Source of the DNA: Flavobacteriaceae bacterium UBA3478
GTDB lineage: Bacteria; Bacteroidota; Bacteroidia; Flavobacteriales; Flavobacteriaceae
Assembly: GCA_002381155.1 (NCBI GenBank)
Contig: DFQX01000003.1
Location: 1-26,618, forward strand
Reading direction: 5' to 3'
DNA length: 26,618 bases
Below, piece after piece: positions 16,142-26,459 of this stretch. The first letter of the stretch is position 1, and each line of letters opens with the position of its first letter. Made by a program: the position numbers and the translations under genes. The notes beneath the pieces were generated by a model, which saw only the letters and a program-made list of their open reading frames with translations, did not search any database and was not told the origin of the DNA.

Positions 16142-17794
16142 CTATAAGCGAGCGAGAAGACTCCTCGCATGCTGAATGGCCGTATCTGAAGGATTCAACC
16201 CTTCTAACATAGTTGCAATTTCAATCTCTCTTTGTTCTTTAGATAGTTTTAGCATCTGGGTGCGAGTAGACTCTGAATCTTCTGTTTTTGCAATTTTGAA
16301 ATGGGTTGCTCCTTTAGAGGCTACCTGTGGTAGATGACTGATAACCATCAGCTGATTTTCTGTTCCCATTGTGACAAAAAGTTGGGCAATCTTATCAGCA
16401 ATTTCACCAGAGACCCCTGAATCAATTTCATCAAACACTTGAACTGGTAACGTTCCTTTACGGCTCTTTACATATTCTATAGCTAAAGCAAGTCTCGATA
16501 ACTCTCCTCCCGAAATTGAATTCTTTAAGAGGCTAAACGTCCCTCCTCGATTTGCCTTAAACATCAAATCAATCTCAAAACCGCCATTAGCCGTCATCTC
16601 GGCAGGCTTAAACTCAAATCGAACTTCTGATGACGGCATACCTAATTTATGTAATACAGTCTCTAGCTCAGAGGAAAGATCACCTGCCCCTTTTTGTCTT
16701 ATACCTTGAAGTTCAGCGGCTAACAAATCTAACTCAGACTTTAGAATATCTAGTTGAGCTGCTATTGATGCTATTTGATTGGTTGGTGACTGCTCTTCTG
16801 AAAGTTTCTGATTCAAATCGTTATAAATCTCCTTTAACTCAGAAAGTGAAGCTGCCTTGTGCTTTTGTTGTAATCGATAGAGGTCATTAATACGCGCATC
16901 CAATTCTTCAAGCCTTAGAGGGTCAGGAACCAGTCGATCTAAAGAGTTTTCGATTTCGCCGTCAATATCCCTTAACTCTAATAAAACACTAAGCACTCGT
17001 TCTTCAAGCCCTTTGAATTGTTGATTACGACGACTTAAATCAGAAAGTGTTCGCTGAAGTTGATTCAAGCTCGTCAATACACCCATTTGTTCGTCTTGAA
17101 GCACGCCTAATGCCTGGGCTAATTGTAATCGAATCGTATCAATTTCAGAAAGGGTATTAAACTCTGTTTCTAGTGCATCGAAATTAACTGAATGAACCTT
17201 CGCTGCTTCTAACTCTTCGATTAAAAATTGATGATAATCCCACTCCTTTTCAATGGCCTCTTTTTGGCTCATTAACTGATCGTAGATTTTTTGAGTAGAA
17301 CGATATTCCTTGTATTTGCCCTTGAACCGTTTTGATAATTCTGCACTCCCTGAAAATTCATCAAGAAGATTAATCTGCTCAGAACTAGCGAGAATCCCAT
17401 GAGACTCATGCTGTGAGTGAATCACGATTAACCGATCGGTTAACTGTTTTAGAAGATTTTGAGTTACCGGAGAATCATTTACAAAAAGTCGAGATTTACT
17501 ACTTGGCGAAAGTTCTCTCCGAATAATAGTTATTGGCTCATAATCGAAATTGTTATCTTCAAACCACTGACGATAGTTATCATCTACCTTTAATTCTACT
17601 TCAAGCACGCATTTATCTTCTTTGTTAAAAAGAATACTGTGATCTGCCCTTGCACCTAAAGCTAACTGAAGTGCGCCCAACAAAATCGATTTACCAGAAC
17701 CTGTTTCTCCGGTAATTACGATAAAACCATTCGGGAATTCTAACTCCAATTCCTGAATTAATGCGTAATTCCTTATGTAAATTCTTTGAATCAA
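16142..17794 (-). CDS. recN: DNA repair protein RecN
   Basis: RecN is an SMC-like ATPase that helps recombinational repair of double-strand breaks. The 550-residue protein has the N-terminal IRNYALIQELELEF strand, Walker A GETGSGKS (29-36), a long coiled-coil middle (~155-370), the ABC signature ISGGELSRLALAIEYV, Walker B in VQVFDEIDSGVSG, and the H-loop region VISHLPQVAS. The start is TTG at 17794: no ATG lies between it and Walker A, and none occurs in frame close upstream. It ends the conserved dapA-to-recN series, 51 bases after the DUF4835 gene. A TAAGTTTG element at 17800-17807 lies almost on the start codon. Confidence 0.95.
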   Translation of the reverse strand: MIQRIYIRNYALIQELELEFPNGFIVITGETGSGKSILLGALQLALGARADHSILFNKEDKCVLEVELKVDDNYRQWFEDNNFDYEPITIIRRELSPSSKSRLFVNDSPVTQNLLKQLTDRLIVIHSQHESHGILASSEQINLLDEFSGSAELSKRFKGKYKEYRSTQKIYDQLMSQKEAIEKEWDYHQFLIEELEAAKVHSVNFDALETEFNTLSEIDTIRLQLAQALGVLQDEQMGVLTSLNQLQRTLSDLSRRNQQFKGLEERVLSVLLELRDIDGEIENSLDRLVPDPLRLEELDARINDLYRLQQKHKAASLSELKEIYNDLNQKLSEEQSPTNQIASIAAQLDILKSELDLLAAELQGIRQKGAGDLSSELETVLHKLGMPSSEVRFEFKPAEMTANGGFEIDLMFKANRGGTFSLLKNSISGGELSRLALAIEYVKSRKGTLPVQVFDEIDSGVSGEIADKIAQLFVTMGTENQLMVISHLPQVASKGATHFKIAKTEDSESTRTQMLKLSKEQREIEIATMLEGLNPSDTAIQHARSLLARL

Positions 17795-17799
17795 AACAA

Positions 17800-17807
17800 C
17801 AAACTTA
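17800..17807 (-). promoter_or_regulatory. Possible -7 promoter element for recN (TAAGTTTG)
   Basis: The sequence matches TAnnTTTG exactly, but only 5 bases separate it from the TTG start of recN, so the transcript would be nearly leaderless. It may be a chance match. Confidence 0.25.
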
Positions 17808-17845
17808 GCGTCTAATATAGAAAGTTCGAGTGCACTATTACAGCA

Positions 17846-18652
17846 CTACTCCTCAGAACTTATAAACCCCTCAAATTCAACCTTTTTAGATTCACTTATG
17901 CGCTTGTAAATCAGAAGATTCTTCAGCGATTTATTCATCTCTAAAAACACCCCAATAATTTCACTGATCATCGATTTTGACTCAGAGGTAGTCTCGTATT
18001 GGCTATCTAAACCTATTCGGTGGTATTGATACCACCATTGTCTTAAGATCTTTCCGTTCGAAGAAAGTAATTCATAAACTAAACGATATTTCGTTGTGCC
18101 TGATCTACGCATTTCCCATCCCTTGGTTCCTAGGGTTTGTGCTCGAGCAATTAAATCATTAGCATTTTGATGATAACTTGACCCTCCATATAACTCAAAA
18201 CTATCTCCTTCATAACCAAGAGCCAAGTAGGTGTAAAACGCAATATTGGTCAACAAATTAGAATTCAATTGGTTTTCATTGTAAATCAGTGGTCGATTTA
18301 CTTGGTAATTAAAGGTCAAGTCACTCTCAATAATCTTAAACAAAGGAGTTTTATAGGTTGTATTAAATACAGGTCTAAAAGCCTCGACCATAAGAATAGC
18401 ACGATACTGTTCTCCGTTTTGCTCTAAAACAGAAAGGTAATAACGCACATCTAATTTCGCATTCTCATCTCTTGTCTGTCCTCCCCATTTTTTTTGGGAA
18501 ATAAACCGTTCCAGGTCTAATTTTAAGCGATTTTCAATGGTCGAAACATAGCTTGAATTACTTCGATTAGAAACCACAACGGTTGGTCGTATTTCTTGAG
18601 CAAACGAGTTACAAGAAAAGACTAAGAATAATAGAGAGATGACGTACTTCAT
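17846..18652 (-). CDS. DUF4835/PorD-family exported protein
   Basis: A 268-residue exported protein of the Bacteroidota DUF4835 family, which I recall being named PorD in databases because of a proposed link to the type IX secretion system. The signal peptide is MKYVISLLFLVFSCNSFA, with probable signal peptidase I cleavage before Q19, leaving an N-terminal Gln. Typical blocks are the early LDLERFISQKKWG, the central LLTNIAFYTYLALGYEGDSFEL and YHQNANDLIARAQTLGTKGWE. The ATG at 18652 overlaps the coaBC TGA (ATGA); a further in-frame ATG nine codons upstream would spoil the signal peptide. The order coaBC-DUF4835-recN is conserved in Flavobacteria. Confidence 0.88.
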   Translation of the reverse strand: MKYVISLLFLVFSCNSFAQEIRPTVVVSNRSNSSYVSTIENRLKLDLERFISQKKWGGQTRDENAKLDVRYYLSVLEQNGEQYRAILMVEAFRPVFNTTYKTPLFKIIESDLTFNYQVNRPLIYNENQLNSNLLTNIAFYTYLALGYEGDSFELYGGSSYHQNANDLIARAQTLGTKGWEMRRSGTTKYRLVYELLSSNGKILRQWWYQYHRIGLDSQYETTSESKSMISEIIGVFLEMNKSLKNLLIYKRISESKKVEFEGFISSEE

Positions 18653-19854
18653 AAGACAGCATCTATAAGAGCCTCCCAAAATTGGGAAGCTATGATCGAC
18701 TTGTCGGCTAAAAGTAGTTTTACCTGCTTAGAATCTTTAAAAAAGAGTGTGAGTTGGTTGGTGGAGTTCCCGAAACCCGCACCTTTTACCTCTAGAGAAT
18801 TAAGAGCAATTGCATCTAAGTTTTTACGCTCTAGTTTTGACTTTGCACTCTCGATGCCGTTGTCAGATTCTAAGGCAAAACCAACGAGAATCTGATTTTC
18901 TGATTTCAGCTTTCCGGCCGAGGCCAATATATCCTCTGTCTTTTTTAATTCGATGTTTAACGAATTCTCTCCCTTTTTAATTTTGTGTTCGGCCACTGCT
19001 AAAGGGGTGAAATCAGCCACTGCTGCGGTAGAGACAAAGCAATCGGATGATGAAAAATGTTTATGAACCGCTGAACTCATCTCAAAGGCACTTTCTACCT
19101 CAATACGTTGAATAGATGATGGTAGCTTTATGGGGCAAACAGGACCTGAGATTAAGACAACCTCAGCCCCCAGCTCAAATGCTTTTAACGCTATTTGATA
19201 CCCCATAGTGCCCGTCGATCGATTCGACAGAAACCTCACGGGGTCAATAGACTCTCTAGTCGGTCCCGCAGTAACTAAAATTTTCTTTCCCTTTAAAGGC
19301 AACGATTCACGTATCTTATTCTCAATAAAACCAGCGATCTCTTCGGGCTCAGCCATTCGGCCTTCGCCTTCTAAGCCACTTGCTAAAAAACCTGAATTAA
19401 CGGGTATAACATGAACCTTATGATTCTGAAGCCTTTTCAGTGTTGCTGCCGTTGTTGGGTGTGCATACATATCAAGGTCCATCGCTGGAGCTACATATAC
19501 TGGTGAAGGGCACGAAAGGTAAGTGGCTAACAAAAGATTATCGCATGTACCCTGAGCCATCTTCGACAAGGTTGAGGCAGTAGCAGGCGCAACAACCATC
19601 AAATCAGCCCATTTACCTAATTCAACATGATTGTTCCATGATAATTCACCATTATCCTCATTGACGAAATCGAAATGAACCGGGTTCTTGCTTAGGGTTG
19701 CAAGAGTGAGTGGAGTGACAAAGTCTTTGGATGCAGGGGTCATTACGACCTTTACTTCTGCACCAGCTTTAATAAATAAACGCACCAAATTAGCTGTTTT
19801 ATAAGCGGCGATACCACCACAAACACCTAATAGGATGCGCTTACCTGAAAACAT
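18649..19854 (-). CDS. coaBC: Bifunctional phosphopantothenoylcysteine decarboxylase/phosphopantothenate-cysteine ligase
   Basis: CoaBC carries out two successive steps of CoA synthesis: ligation of cysteine to 4'-phosphopantothenate, then FMN-dependent decarboxylation. In this 401-residue protein the CoaC flavoprotein half comes first: GVCGGIAAYKTANLVRLF, catalytic H76 in NNHVELGKWAD, the PAMDLDM substrate clamp, and LASGLEGEGRM. In that last block Ser159 stands where E. coli has the catalytic Cys158. The CoaB half (~190-401) begins GKKILVTAGPTRESIDPVRF and has SNRSTGTMG, AAVADF and KIKK with the conserved lysine. It overlaps the DUF4835 gene by 4 bases and follows rpoZ by 11 bases. Confidence 0.95.
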   Translation of the reverse strand: MFSGKRILLGVCGGIAAYKTANLVRLFIKAGAEVKVVMTPASKDFVTPLTLATLSKNPVHFDFVNEDNGELSWNNHVELGKWADLMVVAPATASTLSKMAQGTCDNLLLATYLSCPSPVYVAPAMDLDMYAHPTTAATLKRLQNHKVHVIPVNSGFLASGLEGEGRMAEPEEIAGFIENKIRESLPLKGKKILVTAGPTRESIDPVRFLSNRSTGTMGYQIALKAFELGAEVVLISGPVCPIKLPSSIQRIEVESAFEMSSAVHKHFSSSDCFVSTAAVADFTPLAVAEHKIKKGENSLNIELKKTEDILASAGKLKSENQILVGFALESDNGIESAKSKLERKNLDAIALNSLEVKGAGFGNSTNQLTLFFKDSKQVKLLLADKSIIASQFWEALIDAVL

Positions 19855-19865
19855 AAGCCTAATTA

Positions 19866-20192
19866 TTAAGCTTCTGTTTTTGTATTTCTAAAATAAATAC
19901 GTTCGTTTAACCATTCCTCAATAGCGATTGCATGAGGCTTTGGAAGCTTTTCATAGAATTTAGATACTTCGATCTGCTCCTTATTTTCGAATACTTCCTC
20001 TAAGCTATCCGTATACGTTGCAAACTCTTCTAACTTCTCTAAAAGCTCTTTTTTGATCTCTGCATTGATTTGAATCGAGCGCTTAGCTACCACAGAAATA
20101 GCTTCATAGATGTTTCCAGTTTGTTGGTCTACCACATTTTTATTCAATGTTTTGGTAGTTGCTGATGCTTTGGTTTCTTTAAGATTTGCCAT
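19866..20192 (-). CDS. rpoZ: DNA-directed RNA polymerase omega subunit (Bacteroidota type)
   Basis: A 108-residue protein matching the short Bacteroidota omega family. It has the block TGNIYEAISVVAKRSIQINAEIKKEL (given here as TGNIYEAISVVAKRS and QINAEIKKEL), corresponding to the omega helix that clamps the beta' subunit, then an acidic LEKLEEFATYTDSLEE and the tail FYEKLPKPHAIAIEEWL. Sequence similarity to E. coli omega is low, so the call rests on the lineage-specific family and on position between bamD (5 bases away) and coaBC (11 bases), where Bacteroidota genomes carry it. Confidence 0.88.
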   Translation of the reverse strand: MANLKETKASATTKTLNKNVVDQQTGNIYEAISVVAKRSIQINAEIKKELLEKLEEFATYTDSLEEVFENKEQIEVSKFYEKLPKPHAIAIEEWLNERIYFRNTKTEA

Positions 20193-20197
20193 AATAA

Positions 20198-21016
20198 TTA
20201 AGATGACGTTAGTGAAAGTAGAGATTCATCAATTTTTTCTTTGTAGGCATCCGCCTCCTCAGTGAATCTCGAATTTGGGTAATTTCTTTTAAACTCGTTG
20301 TAATATTTCAAGGCGTCTTTGAAACGCTGATCCATCTTCTGAAAGGTAGAATTCTCTGCAAGTACAGTAGCCGATTTCAAACGAATGAAATACGCTTCTT
20401 CCCTGTAAATCGATCCTGGATTTTCTAAGATAAAATTATTCAAAGAGGTAATCGCCGAAAACAATACAGGCAGATTAAATTCTCCTAACTTGTCGTATTG
20501 TTTCGCAATTTCAAAAGCCTTTTGTTGCTTTTTAATATTTAAAGTTTGGACCATTTCATTCGCAGAAGCGAAATGTTCTGAATCTGGATAGTCATTGATA
20601 AAAGACTGTAATTTAATGAGCGCTGTATCTGTATCCGTTTGATCAAGACTAAATTTTGGACTCATCTTAAAATAACTGGCTGCTTCTAAAAAGCTAGCTT
20701 CCTCCCTTTTGTCGCTATTTGGATAAGATTTAATAAACTTTTCGAACTGGTAGCTCGACAGATAATAGGATCCTGTTAAATATTGAGCATTTGCAAAGAA
20801 GAAGCTCAAGCGCTCTCCTTGAGGTCGACCGGCATATTTTGGAGCAATTACTTCAAATAGTCGCTTTGCCTTTACATAGTCTCCTTGCTCGTAATAAGAA
20901 TTTGCAAGGTCATACATCTCTTTGACATCGTTCTTGCGAAGTACCTTTTGGTACTCGCTACATGAACTAAATAGTACGAGAGACATAAAAGGAATAACAA
21001 GTAGGCGTAAATTCAT
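20198..21016 (-). CDS. bamD: Outer membrane assembly lipoprotein BamD (YfiO)
   Basis: BamD is the essential lipoprotein partner of BamA in inserting beta-barrel proteins into the outer membrane. The 272-residue protein has a lipoprotein signal ending LFSSC, with the lipidated cysteine at residue 19. TPR-like helical repeats follow: MYDLANSYYEQGDYVKAKRLFE, FFFANAQYLTGSYYLSSYQF (partial), YPNSDKREEASFLEAASY and YPDSEHFASANEMV. It starts 25 bases after dapA ends and is followed by rpoZ after 5 bases. A TTTG-N16-TACTTTTG promoter candidate lies in the short dapA-bamD gap, so bamD may have its own promoter besides read-through from dapA. Confidence 0.93.
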   Translation of the reverse strand: MNLRLLVIPFMSLVLFSSCSEYQKVLRKNDVKEMYDLANSYYEQGDYVKAKRLFEVIAPKYAGRPQGERLSFFFANAQYLTGSYYLSSYQFEKFIKSYPNSDKREEASFLEAASYFKMSPKFSLDQTDTDTALIKLQSFINDYPDSEHFASANEMVQTLNIKKQQKAFEIAKQYDKLGEFNLPVLFSAITSLNNFILENPGSIYREEAYFIRLKSATVLAENSTFQKMDQRFKDALKYYNEFKRNYPNSRFTEEADAYKEKIDESLLSLTSS

Positions 21017-21020
21017 GGGG

Positions 21021-21048
21021 CAAAAGTAATCTTTTTTAAGATCACAAA
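21021..21048 (-). promoter_or_regulatory. Candidate internal promoter before bamD (TTTG-N16-TACTTTTG)
   Basis: On the minus strand, TTTG (21048-21045) is followed after 16 bases by TACTTTTG (21028-21021), an exact -7 match. Only four C residues separate it from the bamD ATG, which would make the mRNA leaderless or nearly so. The spacer is slightly shorter than usual. Confidence 0.45.
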
Positions 21049-21926
21049 GCCTCCAATCTAGTCATTTCGGTGGAAATAAGCGAACTCAGTTCTTCTGTCG
21101 CTGATACTAGGGGTAGTCTCAAATTAGATTCGATCAGCCTTATCTGAGCTAAACTCGACTTTATTCCGGTTGGGTTACCCTCTCTAAAAACCAAATCACA
21201 AAACCATTGAATCTCATCATTGATGCGATTTGCAGTCTCTATATCGCCAGATAAAGCTGCACGTATTCCTTTACCGAAAAGTTCAGGAATCGCTTGTCCA
21301 ATAACCGATATAACTCCTACTGCACCTAACGCAATAGCAGGAATAGTGGTAAAATCATCACCCGAAATAATTTGAAAATCATTAGGCAATTCTTCTTTTA
21401 ATGCCGTTATGGTAGGTAAATCGCCACTGGCTTCTTTTATCCCAATAATATTAGGATGAGCATCATTTAGACGTTTCACGGTGCTTACTGCTAAAGAAAC
21501 ACCTGTTCTCCCGGGAACATTATACAAAAGGATTGGTAAGGGAGTGTTAGATGCTAATGCCGAGAAGTGTTGAAACATACCCTCTTGAGAGGGTTTAGTA
21601 TAGTATGGACAAACGGATAGAATCCCATCTACTCCCTTAAAATCGAATACCCTTAACTGTGCAACAAGCGATCGCGTGTCATTCGAACCTAAACCTAATA
21701 CGATAGGAACTCTATTTTGATTTACTTCTTTAACACATTCAAGAACCGCGATTTTTTCATCCGTTGATAGCGTGGCTGTCTCAGCTGTCGTACCCAAGAC
21801 CACCAAATAGTCTACTTTTTGATTGATTTGAAAATTTACTAATCGCTCAAGAGCAATAAAATCAATATCTCCAGAATTGTTGAACGGAGTAACTAAAGCA
21901 ACACCAAGACCACCAAATTGTATCAT
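21042..21926 (-). CDS. dapA: 4-hydroxy-tetrahydrodipicolinate synthase
   Basis: DapA condenses pyruvate with aspartate semialdehyde, the first committed step to diaminopimelate and lysine. The 294-residue TIM barrel has G-V-A-L-V-T-PF at the start, the catalytic threonines in LGTTAETATL (T46, T47), the tyrosine in LLYNVPGRTG, and the pyruvate-binding Schiff-base lysine K164 in GIKEASGD. The later SGDDFTTIPAIALGAVGVISV is also typical. It has the best promoter candidate in the window 18 bases upstream and begins the run dapA-bamD-rpoZ-coaBC-DUF4835-recN, joining cell-wall precursor supply with outer-membrane assembly genes. Confidence 0.97.
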   Translation of the reverse strand: MIQFGGLGVALVTPFNNSGDIDFIALERLVNFQINQKVDYLVVLGTTAETATLSTDEKIAVLECVKEVNQNRVPIVLGLGSNDTRSLVAQLRVFDFKGVDGILSVCPYYTKPSQEGMFQHFSALASNTPLPILLYNVPGRTGVSLAVSTVKRLNDAHPNIIGIKEASGDLPTITALKEELPNDFQIISGDDFTTIPAIALGAVGVISVIGQAIPELFGKGIRAALSGDIETANRINDEIQWFCDLVFREGNPTGIKSSLAQIRLIESNLRLPLVSATEELSSLISTEMTRLEAL

Positions 21927-21944
21927 TGACTAAGTATTGATTTG

Positions 21945-21976
21945 CAAAAGTACTTCATCGATAAACGCCAACGCAA
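21945..21976 (-). promoter_or_regulatory. Promoter candidate for dapA (TTG-N21-TACTTTTG)
   Basis: TTG (21976-21974, minus strand) is followed after 21 bases by TACTTTTG (21952-21945), fitting the flavobacterial TTG-N17-23-TAnnTTTG consensus. A second TTG at 21971-21969 gives a 16-base spacer. The -7 element lies 18 bases before the dapA start. This is the most complete promoter match here. Confidence 0.6.
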
Positions 21977-22023
21977 TTCATTTGTTAGAAAGCCTGCTTG
22001 ATTAACTAAATAAAAACAACATG

Positions 22024-24877
<2,854 letters not shown>

Positions 24878-24881
<4 letters not shown>

Positions 24882-25369
24882 ATTTTAAGTATTAAATGAA
24901 TAGGACAAGAAGTGTGGCCCGTTCCCCCGAGAGGACCATCTAAATAGGTGAAACCTAAATGTTCATACAAGCCAATAGCCGATTTCATTTGAGGTAGTGT
25001 TTCAATATAAGCCTTCTTATATCCCGCACGTTTGGATTCTTCTATTAGCTTTAGCAGTAACCTCTTTCCGACACCCTTGCCTCTTAATTTTGGGTCAAAG
25101 TACATTTTCTGAATCTCACACACTTCCTCTGGCGCCCCTGGAAGATCTCCATATCCACCCCCTCCTAACAGCTCTCCGTTGTAACGAATTACATAGTAAT
25201 CTCTCTTTGGGTGATTGTAATAAGAAAACAAATCAAAAAGATAAGGGTCTGCGTATGCCGTCCCTGTTTTAGGAGCATTCATCTCCTCTAAAACCCTCTT
25301 AATCAACTCCCCAAGTTCTTGGCTATCCTCGGGTTGAATTAAAGATATTTGAATCGATTCTAGCTGCAT
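24878..25369 (-). CDS. GNAT-family N-acetyltransferase
   Basis: A 163-residue single-domain acetyltransferase. The acetyl-CoA pyrophosphate loop is visible as FDPKLRGKGVGKRLLLKLIEE (motif A, RGKGVG), followed by the motif B region AYIETLPQMKSAIGLYEHLGF, which ends in the usual Y-x-x-LGF. Residues YYVIRYNGELLGGGGYGDL form the central beta strands. The acceptor is unknown. Its stop overlaps prmC (TTGA), so it probably heads the GNAT-prmC-ligA unit. No TAnnTTTG element is seen upstream, in the 34 bases shared with divergent ribD. RimI-type ribosomal protein acetyltransferase is possible from linkage with prmC but the sequence does not prove it. Confidence 0.88.
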
Positions 25370-25391
25370 CTGAAATCTTGTTTTCTTTCTC

Positions 25392-25399
25392 TATTTTTG
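25392..25399 (+). promoter_or_regulatory. Putative -7 promoter element for ribD (TATTTTTG)
   Basis: TATTTTTG is an exact TAnnTTTG match 4 bases before the GTG start of ribD and 25 bases before an in-frame ATG at 25425. No -33 element is seen at the right distance. Its position bears on which start codon is used. Confidence 0.45.
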
Positions 25400-25403
25400 A
25401 TAG

Positions 25404-26459
25404 GTGAAGATACATGAATTCTACATGAAAAGGGCCTTAGAACTGGCATTAAAAAACAGCCAAGGAGCCAGGCCAAATCCTTCGGTAGGAGCCGTTATCG
25501 TATCAGAAAACAAAGTTGTAGGTGAAGGATTTACCTCGAATTACGGAGGTAATCATGCTGAAATCAACGCCCTAAATCAAATTAGAAAAGAAGACTTACC
25601 TCTTTTAAAAAAGGCCACACTTTATGTTACCCTCGAACCTTGCTCGCATACTGGTAAAACACCTCCTTGTTCTTTAGCAATTATTCAATCGGGGATCTCC
25701 AAGGTAGTTATCGGTTGTCAAGACCCTAATCCTTTGGTTTCAGGTAAGGGTATTACCCTATTAAAAGCTTCGAATATCGAGGTAATAACTGGTGTGTTCG
25801 AGAAGGAATGCGCTGAAGCTCATCGTCAATTCTTAACCTATATTAACCATAAAAGACCCTATATCACTTTAAAATGGGCCGAGTCTAAAGACGGGTTTAT
25901 CGCTCCATTAAAAGATCAACAATCAGAACCTGGTTCTTATTGGTTGTCTCAACCTTTATCAAAACAATGGGCCCATAAATTGAGAACCTGCTCAATGGGG
26001 ATTGTTATCGGTGCAGAAACCTTGCGTTACGACAAACCCTCTTTAAATACTCGAATTTGGGCCGGTAAAGACCCTGAAATACTAATTATCGGAGGAAAAC
26101 TAACTGACATTCCTAGCCGTTGGCTCAATAAGAAAGTATCAATTACGCAGTTTACCAAAACTCCTGAAAAACGAAGGTTAAGCATTCATCAAATTGCTAT
26201 AGAGGATTCATCCAAAACCTTAAACTCACTATTTAATCATTGTATAGATCATCAAATACAAACGCTACTCGTTGAGGGAGGATCACAAGTAATTAATCAG
26301 TTTTTGGAACACGATCTTTGGGACGAAGCGATTATTTTCAAAAGCAACTCTAACCTAATAGAAGGCGTAAAGGCTCCAAGCATCGATCAAAAGCCGCTGA
26401 AAATGATGAATTCCGCAAGTGACAAAGTGATTTTTCACAGAAACCATGCAAATCAATGA
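25404..26459 (+). CDS. ribD: Bifunctional riboflavin deaminase/reductase RibD
   Basis: RibD deaminates the pyrimidine product of GTP cyclohydrolase II, then reduces its ribosyl group in riboflavin synthesis. The 351-residue protein has the zinc deaminase domain first: RPNPSVGAVIV, HAE (51-53) and PCSHTGKTPPC with zinc ligands C80 and C89. The reductase domain (~145-351) shows YITLKWAESKDGFIA, GIVIGAETLRYDKPSLNTR and LVEGGSQVINQFL. The chosen start is GTG 25404, since HEFYMKRALELA matches the family N-terminus. ATG 25425 (codon 8) is a real alternative because a -7 element lies only 4 bases before the GTG. The stop overlaps the next gene's ATG. Confidence 0.95.
   Translation: MKIHEFYMKRALELALKNSQGARPNPSVGAVIVSENKVVGEGFTSNYGGNHAEINALNQIRKEDLPLLKKATLYVTLEPCSHTGKTPPCSLAIIQSGISKVVIGCQDPNPLVSGKGITLLKASNIEVITGVFEKECAEAHRQFLTYINHKRPYITLKWAESKDGFIAPLKDQQSEPGSYWLSQPLSKQWAHKLRTCSMGIVIGAETLRYDKPSLNTRIWAGKDPEILIIGGKLTDIPSRWLNKKVSITQFTKTPEKRRLSIHQIAIEDSSKTLNSLFNHCIDHQIQTLLVEGGSQVINQFLEHDLWDEAIIFKSNSNLIEGVKAPSIDQKPLKMMNSASDKVIFHRNHANQ

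Noticed and set aside
16099..16170. In-frame N-terminal extension of fabI to ATG 16170
   Set aside because: It would overlap recN, contain a promoter element, and add 24 residues before the normal FabI start MSYNLLKGK.
18611..18652. DUF4835/PorD protein as a lipoprotein through Cys14 (VFSC)
   Set aside because: Phe before the Ser-Cys is a poor lipobox, and SFA followed by Gln is a better signal peptidase I site, usual for the family.
21978..22003. Imperfect palindrome with GTTA/TAAC and AAGC/GCTT upstream of dapA
   Set aside because: The symmetry is broken and the inner loop too small for a hairpin; too weak to call an operator or terminator.
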